64,000 nt of DNA from Formicincola oecophyllae (GCF_006542395.2 NZ_CP038231.1:310001-374000); one strand, 5' to 3'. Counted from the stretch's first letter, positions 35,473 to 45,673 are shown. Made by a program: numbers and translations. Notes: generated by a model not told the origin, from the letters alone.

Positions 35473-36369
35473 GTGGTTTCTTCTAATCAGCCTGTGGTGC
35501 CCTCCTCCACAGAAAGCGACACGCCCAAGGCGGCAACGGCACACCCTAAACGCAGGCACAGGCGGCGCAACCGCAGCCTTTCATTCAACCGCATGGTGCC
35601 CAACCTGGTGACCCTCATTGGGTTGTGCGGGGGGCTGGCTTCCATGCGGTTTGGGCTGCGAGGGCAATTTGGCTATGGCTGTGGCGCCTTGGTGTTCGCC
35701 GCCTGCATGGATGGCCTCGATGGGCGCCTGGCGCGACTGCTTAAGGGAACAAGTCGTTTCGGGGCAGAGTTCGATAGCCTCTCCGATTTCATGTGTTTTG
35801 GCATCGCTCCTTCTTTCCTGCTCACCTTGTGGTCATTGCCGGCCACCATGCATTTCTCGCTGGTGCCCTGCATGATGTTCAGCGTGTGCATGGCCTTGCG
35901 CCTGGCACGTTTCAATGCTGCCCTTGATGATGACGAGCAGCCCAAATACGCGGCCCATTTCTTCCAAGGCGTGCCAGCGCCAGCCGGTGCCGGCCTGGCC
36001 TTGTTCCCCATATTCGTGGGGCTGGAGGCGCAGGCCAACCACATGGCCGGACTGCTGCGTTTTGCCAAATCGCCTTATTTGGCGGTTTTTTGCTTAATGG
36101 CCACGGCAGCGCTCCTGGTCTCCACATTACCGGTGTGGTCATTCAAGAATTTCCGCCTGCCTGCCAAGGCCGTCCTGCCCATGATGGTGGGAACGGGCCT
36201 TTACATCGCTTTGCTGGTGACGGAGCCTTGGGGTGCGTTGGCTGCAGCAGGGGTCATCTACATGGCCATGCTGCCCTTTTCCCGTGCTTCCTATTGGCGC
36301 CTGCGGCGCGCGGCTGAAAGCGCCCACAGCGTGCCTAACCCAGATCCCCTGGCTGACAAAGCGCCCTGA
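35473..36369 (+). CDS. pssA: CDP-diacylglycerol--serine O-phosphatidyltransferase
   Basis: About 298 residues with a basic N-terminal stretch (PKRRHRRRNRSLSFNR) and several membrane helices. The CDP-alcohol phosphotransferase motif DGLDGRLARLLKGTSRFGAE with FDSLSD is at about residues 80-105. The enzyme makes phosphatidylserine for Psd, whose gene ends 52 bases upstream. No ATG exists before the conserved region, so a GTG at 35473 (AAGG eight bases upstream) is chosen; TTG 35467 or GTG 35392 inside psd are alternatives. Confidence 0.93.
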   Translation: MVSSNQPVVPSSTESDTPKAATAHPKRRHRRRNRSLSFNRMVPNLVTLIGLCGGLASMRFGLRGQFGYGCGALVFAACMDGLDGRLARLLKGTSRFGAEFDSLSDFMCFGIAPSFLLTLWSLPATMHFSLVPCMMFSVCMALRLARFNAALDDDEQPKYAAHFFQGVPAPAGAGLALFPIFVGLEAQANHMAGLLRFAKSPYLAVFCLMATAALLVSTLPVWSFKNFRLPAKAVLPMMVGTGLYIALLVTEPWGALAAAGVIYMAMLPFSRASYWRLRRAAESAHSVPNPDPLADKAP

Positions 36370-36394
36370 AGCCTTCATTTCAGCCCGCCCTAGG

Positions 36395-36901
36395 TCAGGG
36401 TGCTGGGGGGCGGCTGGCGCTTTTGACCCAGCGCCCTTTTTCCTGGCTCCAGAAATTCATGGCGCATCCCAGCGCCCTGTCCGCTTTCCAGCGCGTGCGC
36501 GCCTGGGCAACGTTGCTTTCAGCTTCATCAAACAGGTCAAAAACCCTGGCGAAGCTGGGCCCCTCCACAGCTGTACCAAAACCAGCCCCATTGATGCGGA
36601 ACAGGTAGCGCGCCCCATTAGGCACATCCTGACTGGCTGTCAGCCATATGGGTTGGAGATCAGGGTCGGACTTCATGCCGTGCGGCAGCCACAAGGGGTT
36701 GGGCAGGCGCCAAAGCGCCTTGTCCAGGGCGCGCACGCTTTCCTGGTCAGGGCAGCGCACCACGGCCCTTTCACCCTGTTCCAGCGTCCGGCCCAGCAAG
36801 CTGCCCAGCGCTTCAGCCAAAGGCTGGGACAGGCGGTAGTAATCCACTTGCCCCGGCACGACCCCATGGGGTGCTTTAGGTTGATTGGCCTCTGTGCTCA
36901 A
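36395..36901 (-). CDS. holC: DNA polymerase III subunit chi
   Basis: A 168-residue HolC-like protein: VDYYRLSQPLAEALGSLL at the N terminus, then GERAVVRCPDQESVRALDKALW and the WLPHG loop. Chi links the clamp loader to SSB. The C-terminal Pro/Arg tail is slightly longer than usual. The ATG overlaps the pepA stop (ATGA), the common pepA-holC pairing. Confidence 0.9.
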   Translation of the reverse strand: MSTEANQPKAPHGVVPGQVDYYRLSQPLAEALGSLLGRTLEQGERAVVRCPDQESVRALDKALWRLPNPLWLPHGMKSDPDLQPIWLTASQDVPNGARYLFRINGAGFGTAVEGPSFARVFDLFDEAESNVAQARTRWKADRALGCAMNFWSQEKGRWVKSASRPPAP

Positions 36902-38535
36902 GCTTGCTGGCCGCCCTTCAGGTCCAGCTTGTCCAGTCCAGACACGAAACGGTCCAACAGACGCACGCCAAAACCTGTGGCGCCTTTGGGGCCAATAGGG
37001 GTGGGTTTACCCACCCAGGCCACGCCAGCAATGTCCAGGTGCGCCCAGGGGGTGTTACCTACAAACTTGCGCAGGAACTCAGCTGCCAGGCAGGAGGAGC
37101 CAGCGCGCGTTCCAATGTTTTTCATATCGGCGATGGGTGATTCAAGGTCGCGCGCGTAACCAGCGCCCAGAGGCATCGGCCAGAGCTTTTCCTCCACAGC
37201 AGCACCTGCACCAGCCAGCCCGTCAGACAAGGCCTGGCTTGTGGAGAACAGACCAGCGTAATCCGTGCCCAAGGCCACGACAATGGCGCCTGTCAACGTG
37301 GCCAGGTCCACCATCAGGCGTGGTTGGAACGTCTTGTGGCTGTAAGCCAGCAGATCCGCCAGGACAAGACGGCCTTCAGCGTCTGTGTTCAGTACTTCAA
37401 TGGTCTGGCCATCACAGGCTTTCACGATGTCGCCAGGGCGCTGGGCCTCACCACCTGGCATGTTCTCCACAAGCCCCACGATGCCAATGGCGTTCACAGG
37501 CGCCTTGCGGCGCGCCAAAGCGGCCAGGGTGCCAATCACAGCGGCAGAGCCGCCCATATCGGCTTTCATCTCGTCCATGCCAGCAGAAGGCTTGATGGAG
37601 ATGCCGCCTGAATCAAAAGTGACCCCCTTGCCCACGAACACCACGGGGGCTTCATCGACAGCGGCAGCGCCATTCCAACGCACAATCACGGTCCATGGCT
37701 TGTTGACGCTGCCCTGCGCCACACCAAGCAGGGCGCCGAAGCCCAGCTCAGCCATTTTCTCAACATCAAGCAGTTCAACATCAAGGCCCAGCGTTTCCAG
37801 TGCTTTGATGCGGCCTGCATAAACAGCGGGGGTGAGGACATTGGAAGGCTCGCTGACGAAATCGCGCGCAAGGCATGTGCCAAGGGCGGCCGCTTCCCGC
37901 GCAGACCAGCTTTTCTCCACATCCCCAAGGGCTGCCTGGTCTGCCAGGGCTACCGTCAGCTTATGGAGGCGGTTTTTCTCAACCTTGGCTTGTTGGGCGC
38001 CGGTTTTGTAACGGTCAAAGCGCCAGGAAGCTAAAAAGGCTCCTTCTGCTGCCTCTGCCGCCAAACTGCTGAGGGAGGCCGGCACCAGAAGCGTGGCCTG
38101 TATAGCAGGCTTACCATCGTCCGTTGCAGGGCGCGCCACCCCAGCCAAGGCGCGCGCAGCTGCAGCCCCAGCCTGCGTCATGGCTTGGGGGGCCGTCAAG
38201 CCAGAGGCAGCCTTGGGGGCTGCGCCCACCAACACCACTGTGGCCAGCCCTTCGGCAGGGGCCAGCAAGCGCACGCACGTTCCCTGCCAGCCGCCAAAAC
38301 CTTCAAGTATCGCTGCGCGCGACAAGGCGCCTTGGCAGCGCTGGTCAAGTTGCTTGAACAAAGGTTCAGCGCTGAAACCATCGCCAGCGCACAAGAGGGC
38401 CACAGCGCCATCAGGGCTTTGTCCCTTGTCCAACGGAGCGATGGTCAGCTTAAGCGCTGGCTCCTTGAGTTCCACAGTGGGGGCGTTGGGGGTGTAGGGT
38501 GTTGAGGGCATAAAGGCGTCATTCCTTGCTTGCAT
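36898..38535 (-). CDS. pepA: leucyl aminopeptidase
   Basis: An M17-family aminopeptidase of about 545 residues. The catalytic core shows VGKGVTFDSGGISIKPS, DMGGSAAVIG, NTDAEGRLVLADLL and ATLTGAIVVALG, which hold the two-metal ligands and the catalytic Lys and Arg. The N-terminal half carries the PepA macro-like domain. In enterobacteria PepA also binds DNA at the carAB promoter and in Xer recombination; nothing in sequence tests that here. The start is uncertain: ATG 38535 or 38511 are both possible, with AAGGA before 38511. A longer in-frame start at 38706 is not supported. Confidence 0.95.
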   Translation of the reverse strand: MQARNDAFMPSTPYTPNAPTVELKEPALKLTIAPLDKGQSPDGAVALLCAGDGFSAEPLFKQLDQRCQGALSRAAILEGFGGWQGTCVRLLAPAEGLATVVLVGAAPKAASGLTAPQAMTQAGAAAARALAGVARPATDDGKPAIQATLLVPASLSSLAAEAAEGAFLASWRFDRYKTGAQQAKVEKNRLHKLTVALADQAALGDVEKSWSAREAAALGTCLARDFVSEPSNVLTPAVYAGRIKALETLGLDVELLDVEKMAELGFGALLGVAQGSVNKPWTVIVRWNGAAAVDEAPVVFVGKGVTFDSGGISIKPSAGMDEMKADMGGSAAVIGTLAALARRKAPVNAIGIVGLVENMPGGEAQRPGDIVKACDGQTIEVLNTDAEGRLVLADLLAYSHKTFQPRLMVDLATLTGAIVVALGTDYAGLFSTSQALSDGLAGAGAAVEEKLWPMPLGAGYARDLESPIADMKNIGTRAGSSCLAAEFLRKFVGNTPWAHLDIAGVAWVGKPTPIGPKGATGFGVRLLDRFVSGLDKLDLKGGQQA

Positions 38536-38776
38536 AAGGTTTTCGGTGTTGCAGTCAGGGGCTGGCAAGCGCTGTTCCTGCCCAAGACTTTGCTTTGCCA
38601 GCACAGTGGCGCTGGGAATGAGGCCAGCATAGCACCACTGCTGGCCTGATGCCCATGGCGGGGCCAGGCCACAAGCCTGCCCACCCAACTCCCCTAAGGC
38701 GCCCACAGCTATCTTTTAGGCCTGGTTAGGTTTATGATGGTGCCAAATCCCACCATGACGCCAGCCCAGGGATGCA

Positions 38777-39691
38777 ATGACCCGCACAGCAGAACCCTCT
38801 TCGCCAGAGCAGCTCAAGGCGCTTTTTAGGGCCGCCCTTCAAACGGGCCACATGCCAGAGGACGTGGCTTTGCTTGCCATGGCCACCAGCGTTGCCAGAG
38901 GGGCCGCTGAGGTCATCCGCACCATCAGGGCCAGGGGCTTCACCACCACCATCAAGGCTGACACCTCTCCCGTCACGGAGGCCGACAACGCTTCTGAGCG
39001 TTACATCCTGCAGAAACTGCGCGCTTACCGGCCTGACATCGCCGCCATCGCTGAAGAGGAAAGCGCAGCTGGGGTCCACATGGAAACAGGCCAGCGCTAT
39101 TGGTTGGTCGACCCGCTGGACGGCACACGTGGCTTCACGGAAGGGCGGGACCATTTCGCCGTCAACATCGGTCTGGTTGAAGGTGACCAGGCCCTCCTTG
39201 GTGCTGTGGTGCTGCCAGCAAGTGGGGAAGTTTACGCTGGCGGCAAAGGCCTGGGGGCCTGGAAAATCCATGAGCGCACCCTCCCCTTCGACCAGACCGG
39301 CGCTGGCACAGTGCAGGAGGGTTTAAGGTTACTGGCCAGCGCCACTCCCATCGTGGCGCGCACCACACCCCCTGACGGCGTGCGCATGCTGGCTTCACGG
39401 TACAGGCGCACTTCTGGCTTCACGGATCCCCAGATGCTGCGTTGGCTCCAAGGGCGGCATGTCCATTCCGTCAAGCGCATGGGTTCTGCGGAGAAAATGG
39501 TGCGCGTTGCTGAAGGCAGCGCTGATTTCTTCCCGCGCCTGGGCCCCACCATGGAATGGGACACAGCAGCGCCCCAAGCCATTGTGGAGGCAGCGGGCGG
39601 CCAATTGGTTGACCGCTCAGGAGAGCCACTGCGCTACGGCAAAGCCGGGCGCTTGAACCATCATTTCTGCTGTATGGGCAAGGGATGGTGA
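38777..39691 (+). CDS. cysQ: inositol-phosphatase-fold enzyme, CysQ-like 3'(2'),5'-bisphosphate nucleotidase
   Basis: A 304-residue member of the FIG/IMPase superfamily. Features are TSPVTEADNASERYI, EEESA, WLVDPLDGTRGF and GPTMEWDTAA with AIVEAAGG, the pattern of CysQ, which removes the 3'-phosphate from PAP. HisN-type histidinol phosphatase is a possible alternative because the superfamily is hard to split by eye. About 25 extra residues precede the core. The stop overlaps the next gene by seven bases. Confidence 0.8.
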   Translation: MTRTAEPSSPEQLKALFRAALQTGHMPEDVALLAMATSVARGAAEVIRTIRARGFTTTIKADTSPVTEADNASERYILQKLRAYRPDIAAIAEEESAAGVHMETGQRYWLVDPLDGTRGFTEGRDHFAVNIGLVEGDQALLGAVVLPASGEVYAGGKGLGAWKIHERTLPFDQTGAGTVQEGLRLLASATPIVARTTPPDGVRMLASRYRRTSGFTDPQMLRWLQGRHVHSVKRMGSAEKMVRVAEGSADFFPRLGPTMEWDTAAPQAIVEAAGGQLVDRSGEPLRYGKAGRLNHHFCCMGKGW

Positions 39692-40806
39692 GCCTTGACC
39701 AGGCTAGCGGCACTATGTCGCAGCAGACCAGGCTTCTCCAAACCGACAACGCCTCCCTGCACGTGGCTGCAGCCCTTTTGCAAGCGGGGCAGCTTGTGGC
39801 CATCCCCACTGAAACCGTTTACGGCCTTGGGGCAGATGCCACATCTGACCAAGCGTGCGCTGGGATCTACACCGCCAAAGGGCGCCCTTCTCACAATCCG
39901 CTCATCAGCCACTTTCCCCATGCTACGGCTGCGCTGGCAGAAGCCAGGGACCATTTTCCCCTGCGCCGCCTAGCTGAACAACTGGCCAGGCAGTTCTGGC
40001 CAGGGCCACTGACCATGGTGGTGCCACGCCACCCCCAGTCAAATATTTGCCAACGCGCCTCAGCTGGGTTGCCCACCATTGCCGTGCGTGTGCCAGCTCC
40101 CCCCGCCACGCGCCAACTGCTGGCTTTGGTCGGCAGGCCCATCGCGGCGCCATCAGCCAACCGGTCCGGGCGCATCAGTCCCCTTTGCGCCCAGGATGTG
40201 CAAGCTGAACTGCAAGGGCGCCTTGCGGCCATTGTGGATGGCGGGCCAGCCCCTGTGGGGGTGGAAAGCACCATCATCGACCTGTCAGGCGACCACCCCC
40301 TTTTATTGCGCCCAGGCTTCATCACCCCTGCTGACTTGGAGGAAGCCTGCGCGACTTATGGTGGATTGGCACACCCTGCCCCAGCAGCTAGCGCAAGCGA
40401 TAAAGGCACCCTGACAGCGCCAGGCCAGCTTACGTCACATTACGCCCCCACCTTGCCTGTGGTTTTGGGGGGGCAGGTCAACCTTCAAGGCACGTTGGAG
40501 GCATTACTGCTTTTTGGCCCTGATGAGCCTGATGGCCTTGGCGTTCACGCTGGCCTGCAAGGGGTTGACCAACAGGGGAGGCCCTGGTGGAACCTCTCCC
40601 CCAAGGCTGACCGCGCCCAGGCCTGCTCCAGGCTTTATGCCGGGCTGCGCTGGCTGGATGTTGAAGGGCGCCGCTTAGGGTGTGGCCTCATGCGTGCCCC
40701 TGCCCTCAATGTGCTTGACCCTGATAAAACCGGCCTTGGCCTAGTGTTGGCAGACCGCCTCCGGCGCGCCGCAGCCCCGCGGGGCACCACGCCAACCAGC
40801 CGCTGA
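39685..40806 (+). CDS. L-threonylcarbamoyladenylate synthase (Sua5/YwlC type)
   Basis: A 373-residue two-domain protein. The YrdC domain covers about 20-210 with ETVYGLGADA, KGRPSHNPL and PSANRSGR; the C-terminal Sua5 domain carries LTSHYAPTLPV. It makes the threonylcarbamoyl-AMP used for t6A37 in tRNAs reading ANN codons. Start may be ATG 39685 (overlaps the previous stop) or ATG 39715; the second resembles other family members equally well. It is in the same direction as cysQ and lptF. Confidence 0.93.
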   Translation: MVSLDQASGTMSQQTRLLQTDNASLHVAAALLQAGQLVAIPTETVYGLGADATSDQACAGIYTAKGRPSHNPLISHFPHATAALAEARDHFPLRRLAEQLARQFWPGPLTMVVPRHPQSNICQRASAGLPTIAVRVPAPPATRQLLALVGRPIAAPSANRSGRISPLCAQDVQAELQGRLAAIVDGGPAPVGVESTIIDLSGDHPLLLRPGFITPADLEEACATYGGLAHPAPAASASDKGTLTAPGQLTSHYAPTLPVVLGGQVNLQGTLEALLLFGPDEPDGLGVHAGLQGVDQQGRPWWNLSPKADRAQACSRLYAGLRWLDVEGRRLGCGLMRAPALNVLDPDKTGLGLVLADRLRRAAAPRGTTPTSR

Positions 40807-40932
40807 ACTGCCCCGCCAAGCGCTAGCCCACCTGGCAGCTTGCCTGAATGCGCCCTGAAAGGGATAGCCAGCACCATATTGGTACGCCATCAAGGCATTT
40901 GCGACCAGGGCTGGCCTTGGTAAGGTCATCCC

Positions 40933-42114
40933 ATGGCCCCACCCCCCTTCCCGCAACAGCTTCATCCCCGCCAGGCTGGCAGCGCCTTGTGGGAACGGTG
41001 CATGTTCAAAAATGCCCTGTGGGCTTTCCTGGCCTTGACTGGTGGGGCCTGTGGCCTGGTTGGGCTGACGCAGTCCCTGCGTTTCTTGCCCCCTCTGCTA
41101 CGCCATGGCTTTTCGCTGGGGGATTTCCTCATGATCGTCATAGCCATGATGCCTGGGTTTTGTGTGGTTATCATGCCACTGGCCCTTTACCTAGCAGTGG
41201 CTGGAACATGGCTGCGGGCTGAAGGTGACCGGGAACTCACCATCCTGGGCAGTGGTGGGGTATCCCCTTTGCAATTGGCCCGCCCCGCCTTGGCCTTGGC
41301 TGGGCTGGTCACCGCGACTTGCTACGTTCTGACTTTGGCGGGAGCACCTGCAGGCTGGCATGTTTTCCACCAGGAGCAAGAGCGCGTCAAAAGCCGGCTC
41401 GGTGCCTTCATGGTGGAGGAAGGGGCGTTCATGCGCCTGGCGCCCCAGCTTTCCCTCATGGTGCAGGGCCATGAAAATGGTGGCTTCAATGACGTAATGC
41501 TGGATGATGGCCGCAACCCCAACCAGCTTGTGACGTTGCTAGCCAGGCACGCGCGCCTGACCACTGGTCCAAATGGCCAGCCCCAGATCATGCTTTATGA
41601 TGGCGTGCGCCAAAGCGTTGACCCCCAAACGGGCAGGGCTAGCGAACTGGGTTTTGCCCACCATGCCTTGGCCCTGGCTGTTCCCATGCGCGAACGCAGC
41701 ATAGAGCCAGCTGAATACACCATGCTGTCCTTGCTGGCTGAACTGCGCCACAGCCCCCAGCCCCTTTCCATGAACCTTATGAGGAAAGTTGGGGAGGGTG
41801 CCCACCAAAAGTCCCCCCAAGGGCGCTTGGTGGCGGAATTCTGGCATAGGGTTAGCGCCCCCCTGCTGGCTTTTTCAGATGCCATGCTGGCCCTTTTATG
41901 CGTGTTGAAACGGCCCAGGCGCGGCCGTGCCTTGAAAATGAGCGTGTTGTTTGGTGGCGTGGTAGCTGCTTCCCTCACCATGGCCAACCTTGCTTTTGAA
42001 AGCCACTTGGCAAGCCATCCAACATGGACAGGAGGCAGCGCCATGGTGTTGACAGCCCTTATGCCTGGGCTGCTGTGCCTGGCGATGCTGGGCAAAGCAG
42101 GCAAACCGATTTGA
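40933..42114 (+). CDS. lptF: LPS export ABC transporter permease LptF
   Basis: A 393-residue YjgP/YjgQ-family permease. Three helices lie in the first 130 residues (start region ALWAFLALTGGACGLVGLTQSLRF, quoted in pieces), then a periplasmic domain of about 150 residues and three C-terminal helices (LLAFSDAMLALL, VLFGGVVAASLTMANL, GGSAMVLTALMPGLLCLAML). With LptG and LptB it extracts LPS from the inner membrane. It has an N-terminal extension of about 20 residues before the first conserved helix. lptG begins within the lptF stop region, so both are coupled. Confidence 0.9.
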   Translation: MAPPPFPQQLHPRQAGSALWERCMFKNALWAFLALTGGACGLVGLTQSLRFLPPLLRHGFSLGDFLMIVIAMMPGFCVVIMPLALYLAVAGTWLRAEGDRELTILGSGGVSPLQLARPALALAGLVTATCYVLTLAGAPAGWHVFHQEQERVKSRLGAFMVEEGAFMRLAPQLSLMVQGHENGGFNDVMLDDGRNPNQLVTLLARHARLTTGPNGQPQIMLYDGVRQSVDPQTGRASELGFAHHALALAVPMRERSIEPAEYTMLSLLAELRHSPQPLSMNLMRKVGEGAHQKSPQGRLVAEFWHRVSAPLLAFSDAMLALLCVLKRPRRGRALKMSVLFGGVVAASLTMANLAFESHLASHPTWTGGSAMVLTALMPGLLCLAMLGKAGKPI

Positions 42115-42146
42115 GCATCTCCTCTCCCTCTTCCCACAGTGCACGC

Positions 42147-43250
42147 ATGAGTTGGCACTTGGGGTGGTATGTGGGTCGCTCCTTCATGCTGTGCAGCGCG
42201 TTGGCCTGTATTTTGCTAACGGGATTGCTGGACCTGTTTGAAGGACTTGACCAGCTCAGGCGGCTTTCAGGCCATATTCATCAAGCCGCCTTGAAAGCCA
42301 TGACGCTTGCAGGGCTTCACGCGCCCTTCTATTTTACCTATGTTCTCCCCTTCGGTATTCTTTTGGGAGGCATGGCTTGCCTCCACCGTTTGGAGCGCCG
42401 CTCGGAATTGGTGGCAGCCCGCGCAGCCGGCCTCAGCCCTTGGCAGTTCCTAGCTGTGCCTGTTGGCTGCGCCATTTTGATGGGGTTGCTGACCACAGCC
42501 CTGTTTTCACCACTTTCTTCTGTGATGTACCGCCATGCCGATCATCTTAACGCTTCTTGGGCGGGGAAACAGCATGGTCTGGGCCAACATCCCCTGGAAG
42601 AGCTTTGGCTGCGCCAACCCTCTGGCGCGCCAGACACTGTTATTTTCCTGCATTTGCGCCACGTTGTCTTTGGCCCTGAGACAGTGCAGGCAGGGAACGC
42701 CACCTTGCTGAAGGTGGCAGGGAAAAGGGTTTTCAAGGCACGCGTGGAAACAGGCGCTGGCTTGCTGGACAAGGGGGGCTGGCATTTCAACTCAGGCAAG
42801 CTTTACCAGACTGGGCATGGCGGTACAGCCACAGGCCCTTTCAGCCTTCATACCCCTTATGGGCCTGAAGCGATGAAGGGCGCTATCGCCACAAATGCGG
42901 AAAGCGTCTCCTTCTGGGCATTGCCTACTACGGCAAGGCATTTGCACGCCATGGGATTTCCTGTTGCAGCTTATCGTTTGCGCTGGCAAGGGTGGTTGGC
43001 ATTGCCTACCCTATGTGCAGCCATGGCCTTGATGGCGGCTGGATTCTCTATGGCGCCTGAACGCAGGAGCGGCCATGGCCATCTTATTATACAGGGCGTG
43101 CTGGCTGGATTTGCGTTTTTCGCCTGTGCCCGCACCGCTGAACAACTGGGCCGCATTGGGGCAGTACCGCCTGCGCTCGCTGCCTGGGCGCCTGTGGTGG
43201 CTGGCTTGTGCCTGGGCGCTGCCATGCTGATTCACCGGGAGGAGAAATAA
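42147..43250 (+). CDS. lptG: LPS export ABC transporter permease LptG
   Basis: A 367-residue partner of LptF with the same layout: helix SFMLCSALACILLTGLLDLF after LGWYVGRSF, LPFGILLGGMACLHRLERRSELVAARAAGLS in pieces (the coupling loop contacting LptB), a periplasmic domain and C-terminal helices. ATG 42147 is chosen; a TTG at 42111 overlapping the lptF stop is possible. The stop TAA overlaps the lptD ATG (TAATG) and a strong GGAGGAG ribosome site for lptD lies inside its last codons. Confidence 0.9.
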   Translation: MSWHLGWYVGRSFMLCSALACILLTGLLDLFEGLDQLRRLSGHIHQAALKAMTLAGLHAPFYFTYVLPFGILLGGMACLHRLERRSELVAARAAGLSPWQFLAVPVGCAILMGLLTTALFSPLSSVMYRHADHLNASWAGKQHGLGQHPLEELWLRQPSGAPDTVIFLHLRHVVFGPETVQAGNATLLKVAGKRVFKARVETGAGLLDKGGWHFNSGKLYQTGHGGTATGPFSLHTPYGPEAMKGAIATNAESVSFWALPTTARHLHAMGFPVAAYRLRWQGWLALPTLCAAMALMAAGFSMAPERRSGHGHLIIQGVLAGFAFFACARTAEQLGRIGAVPPALAAWAPVVAGLCLGAAMLIHREEK

Positions 43251-45670
43251 TGCGCCCCGCCCATTCCCAACCAGCCCACCAGGCCATGCCCAAGACATGC
43301 AGTACCTGCCACAGGCCACTGCCACGTTTTTCTGCATGGCGGGCATTGGTGGCAGCTGGCTTGCTGGGCGCGGGGGGCTTGGTGGCCCTTGGCGTGCCCG
43401 TTGGGCCCGCCCAGGCCATCACGGGGGAAAATCATTTTAGCACAGTCCATGGCACCAGCAGCGACCCCCTGACCTATCTTGCCGATCATGAATATGCCGA
43501 CCGTTCAGGCATGATCGTATGGGAAGGCAATGTGCGCGTTTGGCAGGGCGACCAGGCCCTGCGCGCTGACAAGATCTATTATGACCGCGCTGCCGGGGAA
43601 CTAACGGCGTTGGGCCATGTGGCGCTGCTGCAGAATGACGGCACCACCCTTTACGCCAAACGCCTGCAGCTGGCCCATGGCACAGCTGATGGCATCGGGG
43701 CGGGCATTTACATCCGTATGCAGGACAACATCAAGCTTGCCGCAGCTGGCATGCGGCGCGACATGGGCAAGCTGAACAGCTTTGGCCATGCCGTCTACAC
43801 AGCCTGTCCTACCTGTACCCGTGGCCACCGCCACCCTCCTTTCTGGGAAATCCAGGCTGAGACAGCCACCCAGGACCATGAAGACGAAACCATCGAATTC
43901 TCCAATGCCTGGCTGAAACTGCTGGGCTTCCCTGTTTTGTACCTGCCTTACTTCTCTGTGGCGGACCCTACCGTGAAGCGCCATTCAGGCTTCATGAATT
44001 TCAACGTCAACCCCCATGACCGTTACCTGGGCACTTACTTCACCCTGCCTTACTACTGGGTCATTGACGATTCGTCAGACTTGCTGATTACCCCCCTGGT
44101 CGCTTCCAAAACGGGGCCTGAACTCAGCGCGCTTTACCGCAAGCGCTTCAATTTCGGCTACATCAACATCAACACAGCCGTGGCTGACGACACGCACACT
44201 TCGCACCCCTATACGAACGAATTCGGCTACACGGCTAAACGCATCAAGCCTGGCGCCCAGATGTACTTCTTCGGCAATGGGGCGTTCAGCATTGACAAGA
44301 ACTGGCGTGCCAACTTCAACATCAACTACGCCAGCTCAGCTGACTATATGCGCAACTACCGTGTGCCGGGCTATGGCTGGGACACTTTGCAATCCACCGC
44401 AGCCATTGAGGGGTTCGGTGAAGGATCCTACTTGCGCTTCGATGGGCAAATCAGCCAAAGCTTGAACAACGGCGTCATTCGCAACAAGGACCTGCCCTAT
44501 GCGCTGCCACGCTTCACCTATGATTTCACGTCACAGGTTGACCCCCTTGGCGGTTACTGGACAGTCCATACCACAGACTTTGACGTCTACCGCACACGCG
44601 GCCTGCGTGACCAACGTGGTGAGCTACGCCTGCAGTGGGACAGGCCCTTCACCAATGTGCTTGGCCAGAAATGGCTTTTGACGGGGCGCCTGGATTCCAT
44701 GATCTGGCACTATTCGTCTTTGGGTAAATTCCCTCTTTACTACAACAACACGGGCAACAAGCATTTTGCTGGCCAGGTGGAACCCACCCTGGCCTTGAAA
44801 ATGAATTGGCCCTTCTTCCGTACCTTCGATCATGGGCGCGGCAGTAAGGTGATTGAGCCTATCCTCCAGCTCATCGCGGCACCTAACCTGAATTACACAG
44901 GCCGCCACGCCATGCCGAACGAAGACAGCTTCGGCTATGAGTTTACTGATTCAACCCTGTTCTCCCTCAACCGCTGGCTGGGCTCAGACCGGCTTGACGG
45001 CGGCCTGCGCGCCAATGTGGGCTACCATGAGAACTGGACCTGGCGCGGCAAATCCATTGACTTGCTTGTTGGTGAAAGCTTCCAGGCACACCGCCAAAAA
45101 GGCTACCTGCCCTTTTCTGGCCTCAGCCACCATCTTTCAGACCCTGTGGGGCGCATCGCGTTCCACCCCAGCCGCTATGTCGACTTCGTGGGGCGCGCAC
45201 GCTACTCCCCCTGGGGGGAAAAGAACTATAACCTCAATGGCCAGCAGACGAGTTCTGGAGTCAAAGGTGGTCATTTCAACTACGGCGAAGCCATCCTCAA
45301 CATTGGTGTGCCAGCCTTCCGCCTGATGGGTGGGTATGTTTATGAGCCTGTCACCCCCTTTTATTACTATTACCGTGATTTCAGGCGTTCCGATTACCTG
45401 AACCAGCCCTACACCACACGGGTGAGCGAAATCACGGGTGGCTTTTCAGCCAAATGGGATGTCTGGCACATTTCCGCCTATACCCGCCGCAGCTTCTCAA
45501 CCCACCAGTTCGTTTCCAACGGTGGCGAATTCGGCTATAATAATGACTGTTATGGCATGGATATCGCCTACATGAAGCAATACACCTACATTGGTGGGCA
45601 GCGGCGTTATTCCACCGTGCTGTTCAACTTCTACTTCAAGACCCTTGGCGTGTACGGAACCAACGGATAA
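43250..45670 (+). CDS. lptD: LPS-assembly protein LptD
   Basis: An 806-residue outer-membrane translocon that inserts LPS into the outer leaflet. It has a signal region (WRALVAAGLLGAGGLVALG, then PAQAI), an OstA/LptA-like beta-jellyroll at about residues 60-170 with WEGNVRVWQGDQALRADKI, and a C-terminal 26-strand-type barrel. The YTACPTCTRG motif is common to alphaproteobacterial LptD. Its position between lptG and surA, which folds LptD, is the canonical order. Confidence 0.94.
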   Translation: MRPAHSQPAHQAMPKTCSTCHRPLPRFSAWRALVAAGLLGAGGLVALGVPVGPAQAITGENHFSTVHGTSSDPLTYLADHEYADRSGMIVWEGNVRVWQGDQALRADKIYYDRAAGELTALGHVALLQNDGTTLYAKRLQLAHGTADGIGAGIYIRMQDNIKLAAAGMRRDMGKLNSFGHAVYTACPTCTRGHRHPPFWEIQAETATQDHEDETIEFSNAWLKLLGFPVLYLPYFSVADPTVKRHSGFMNFNVNPHDRYLGTYFTLPYYWVIDDSSDLLITPLVASKTGPELSALYRKRFNFGYININTAVADDTHTSHPYTNEFGYTAKRIKPGAQMYFFGNGAFSIDKNWRANFNINYASSADYMRNYRVPGYGWDTLQSTAAIEGFGEGSYLRFDGQISQSLNNGVIRNKDLPYALPRFTYDFTSQVDPLGGYWTVHTTDFDVYRTRGLRDQRGELRLQWDRPFTNVLGQKWLLTGRLDSMIWHYSSLGKFPLYYNNTGNKHFAGQVEPTLALKMNWPFFRTFDHGRGSKVIEPILQLIAAPNLNYTGRHAMPNEDSFGYEFTDSTLFSLNRWLGSDRLDGGLRANVGYHENWTWRGKSIDLLVGESFQAHRQKGYLPFSGLSHHLSDPVGRIAFHPSRYVDFVGRARYSPWGEKNYNLNGQQTSSGVKGGHFNYGEAILNIGVPAFRLMGGYVYEPVTPFYYYYRDFRRSDYLNQPYTTRVSEITGGFSAKWDVWHISAYTRRSFSTHQFVSNGGEFGYNNDCYGMDIAYMKQYTYIGGQRRYSTVLFNFYFKTLGVYGTNG

Positions 45671-45673
45671 CCC

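Noticed and set aside
36233-37159. A 308-codon plus-strand frame across the end of pssA, holC and pepA
   Set aside because: Overlaps three recognised genes and matches nothing; antisense shadow.
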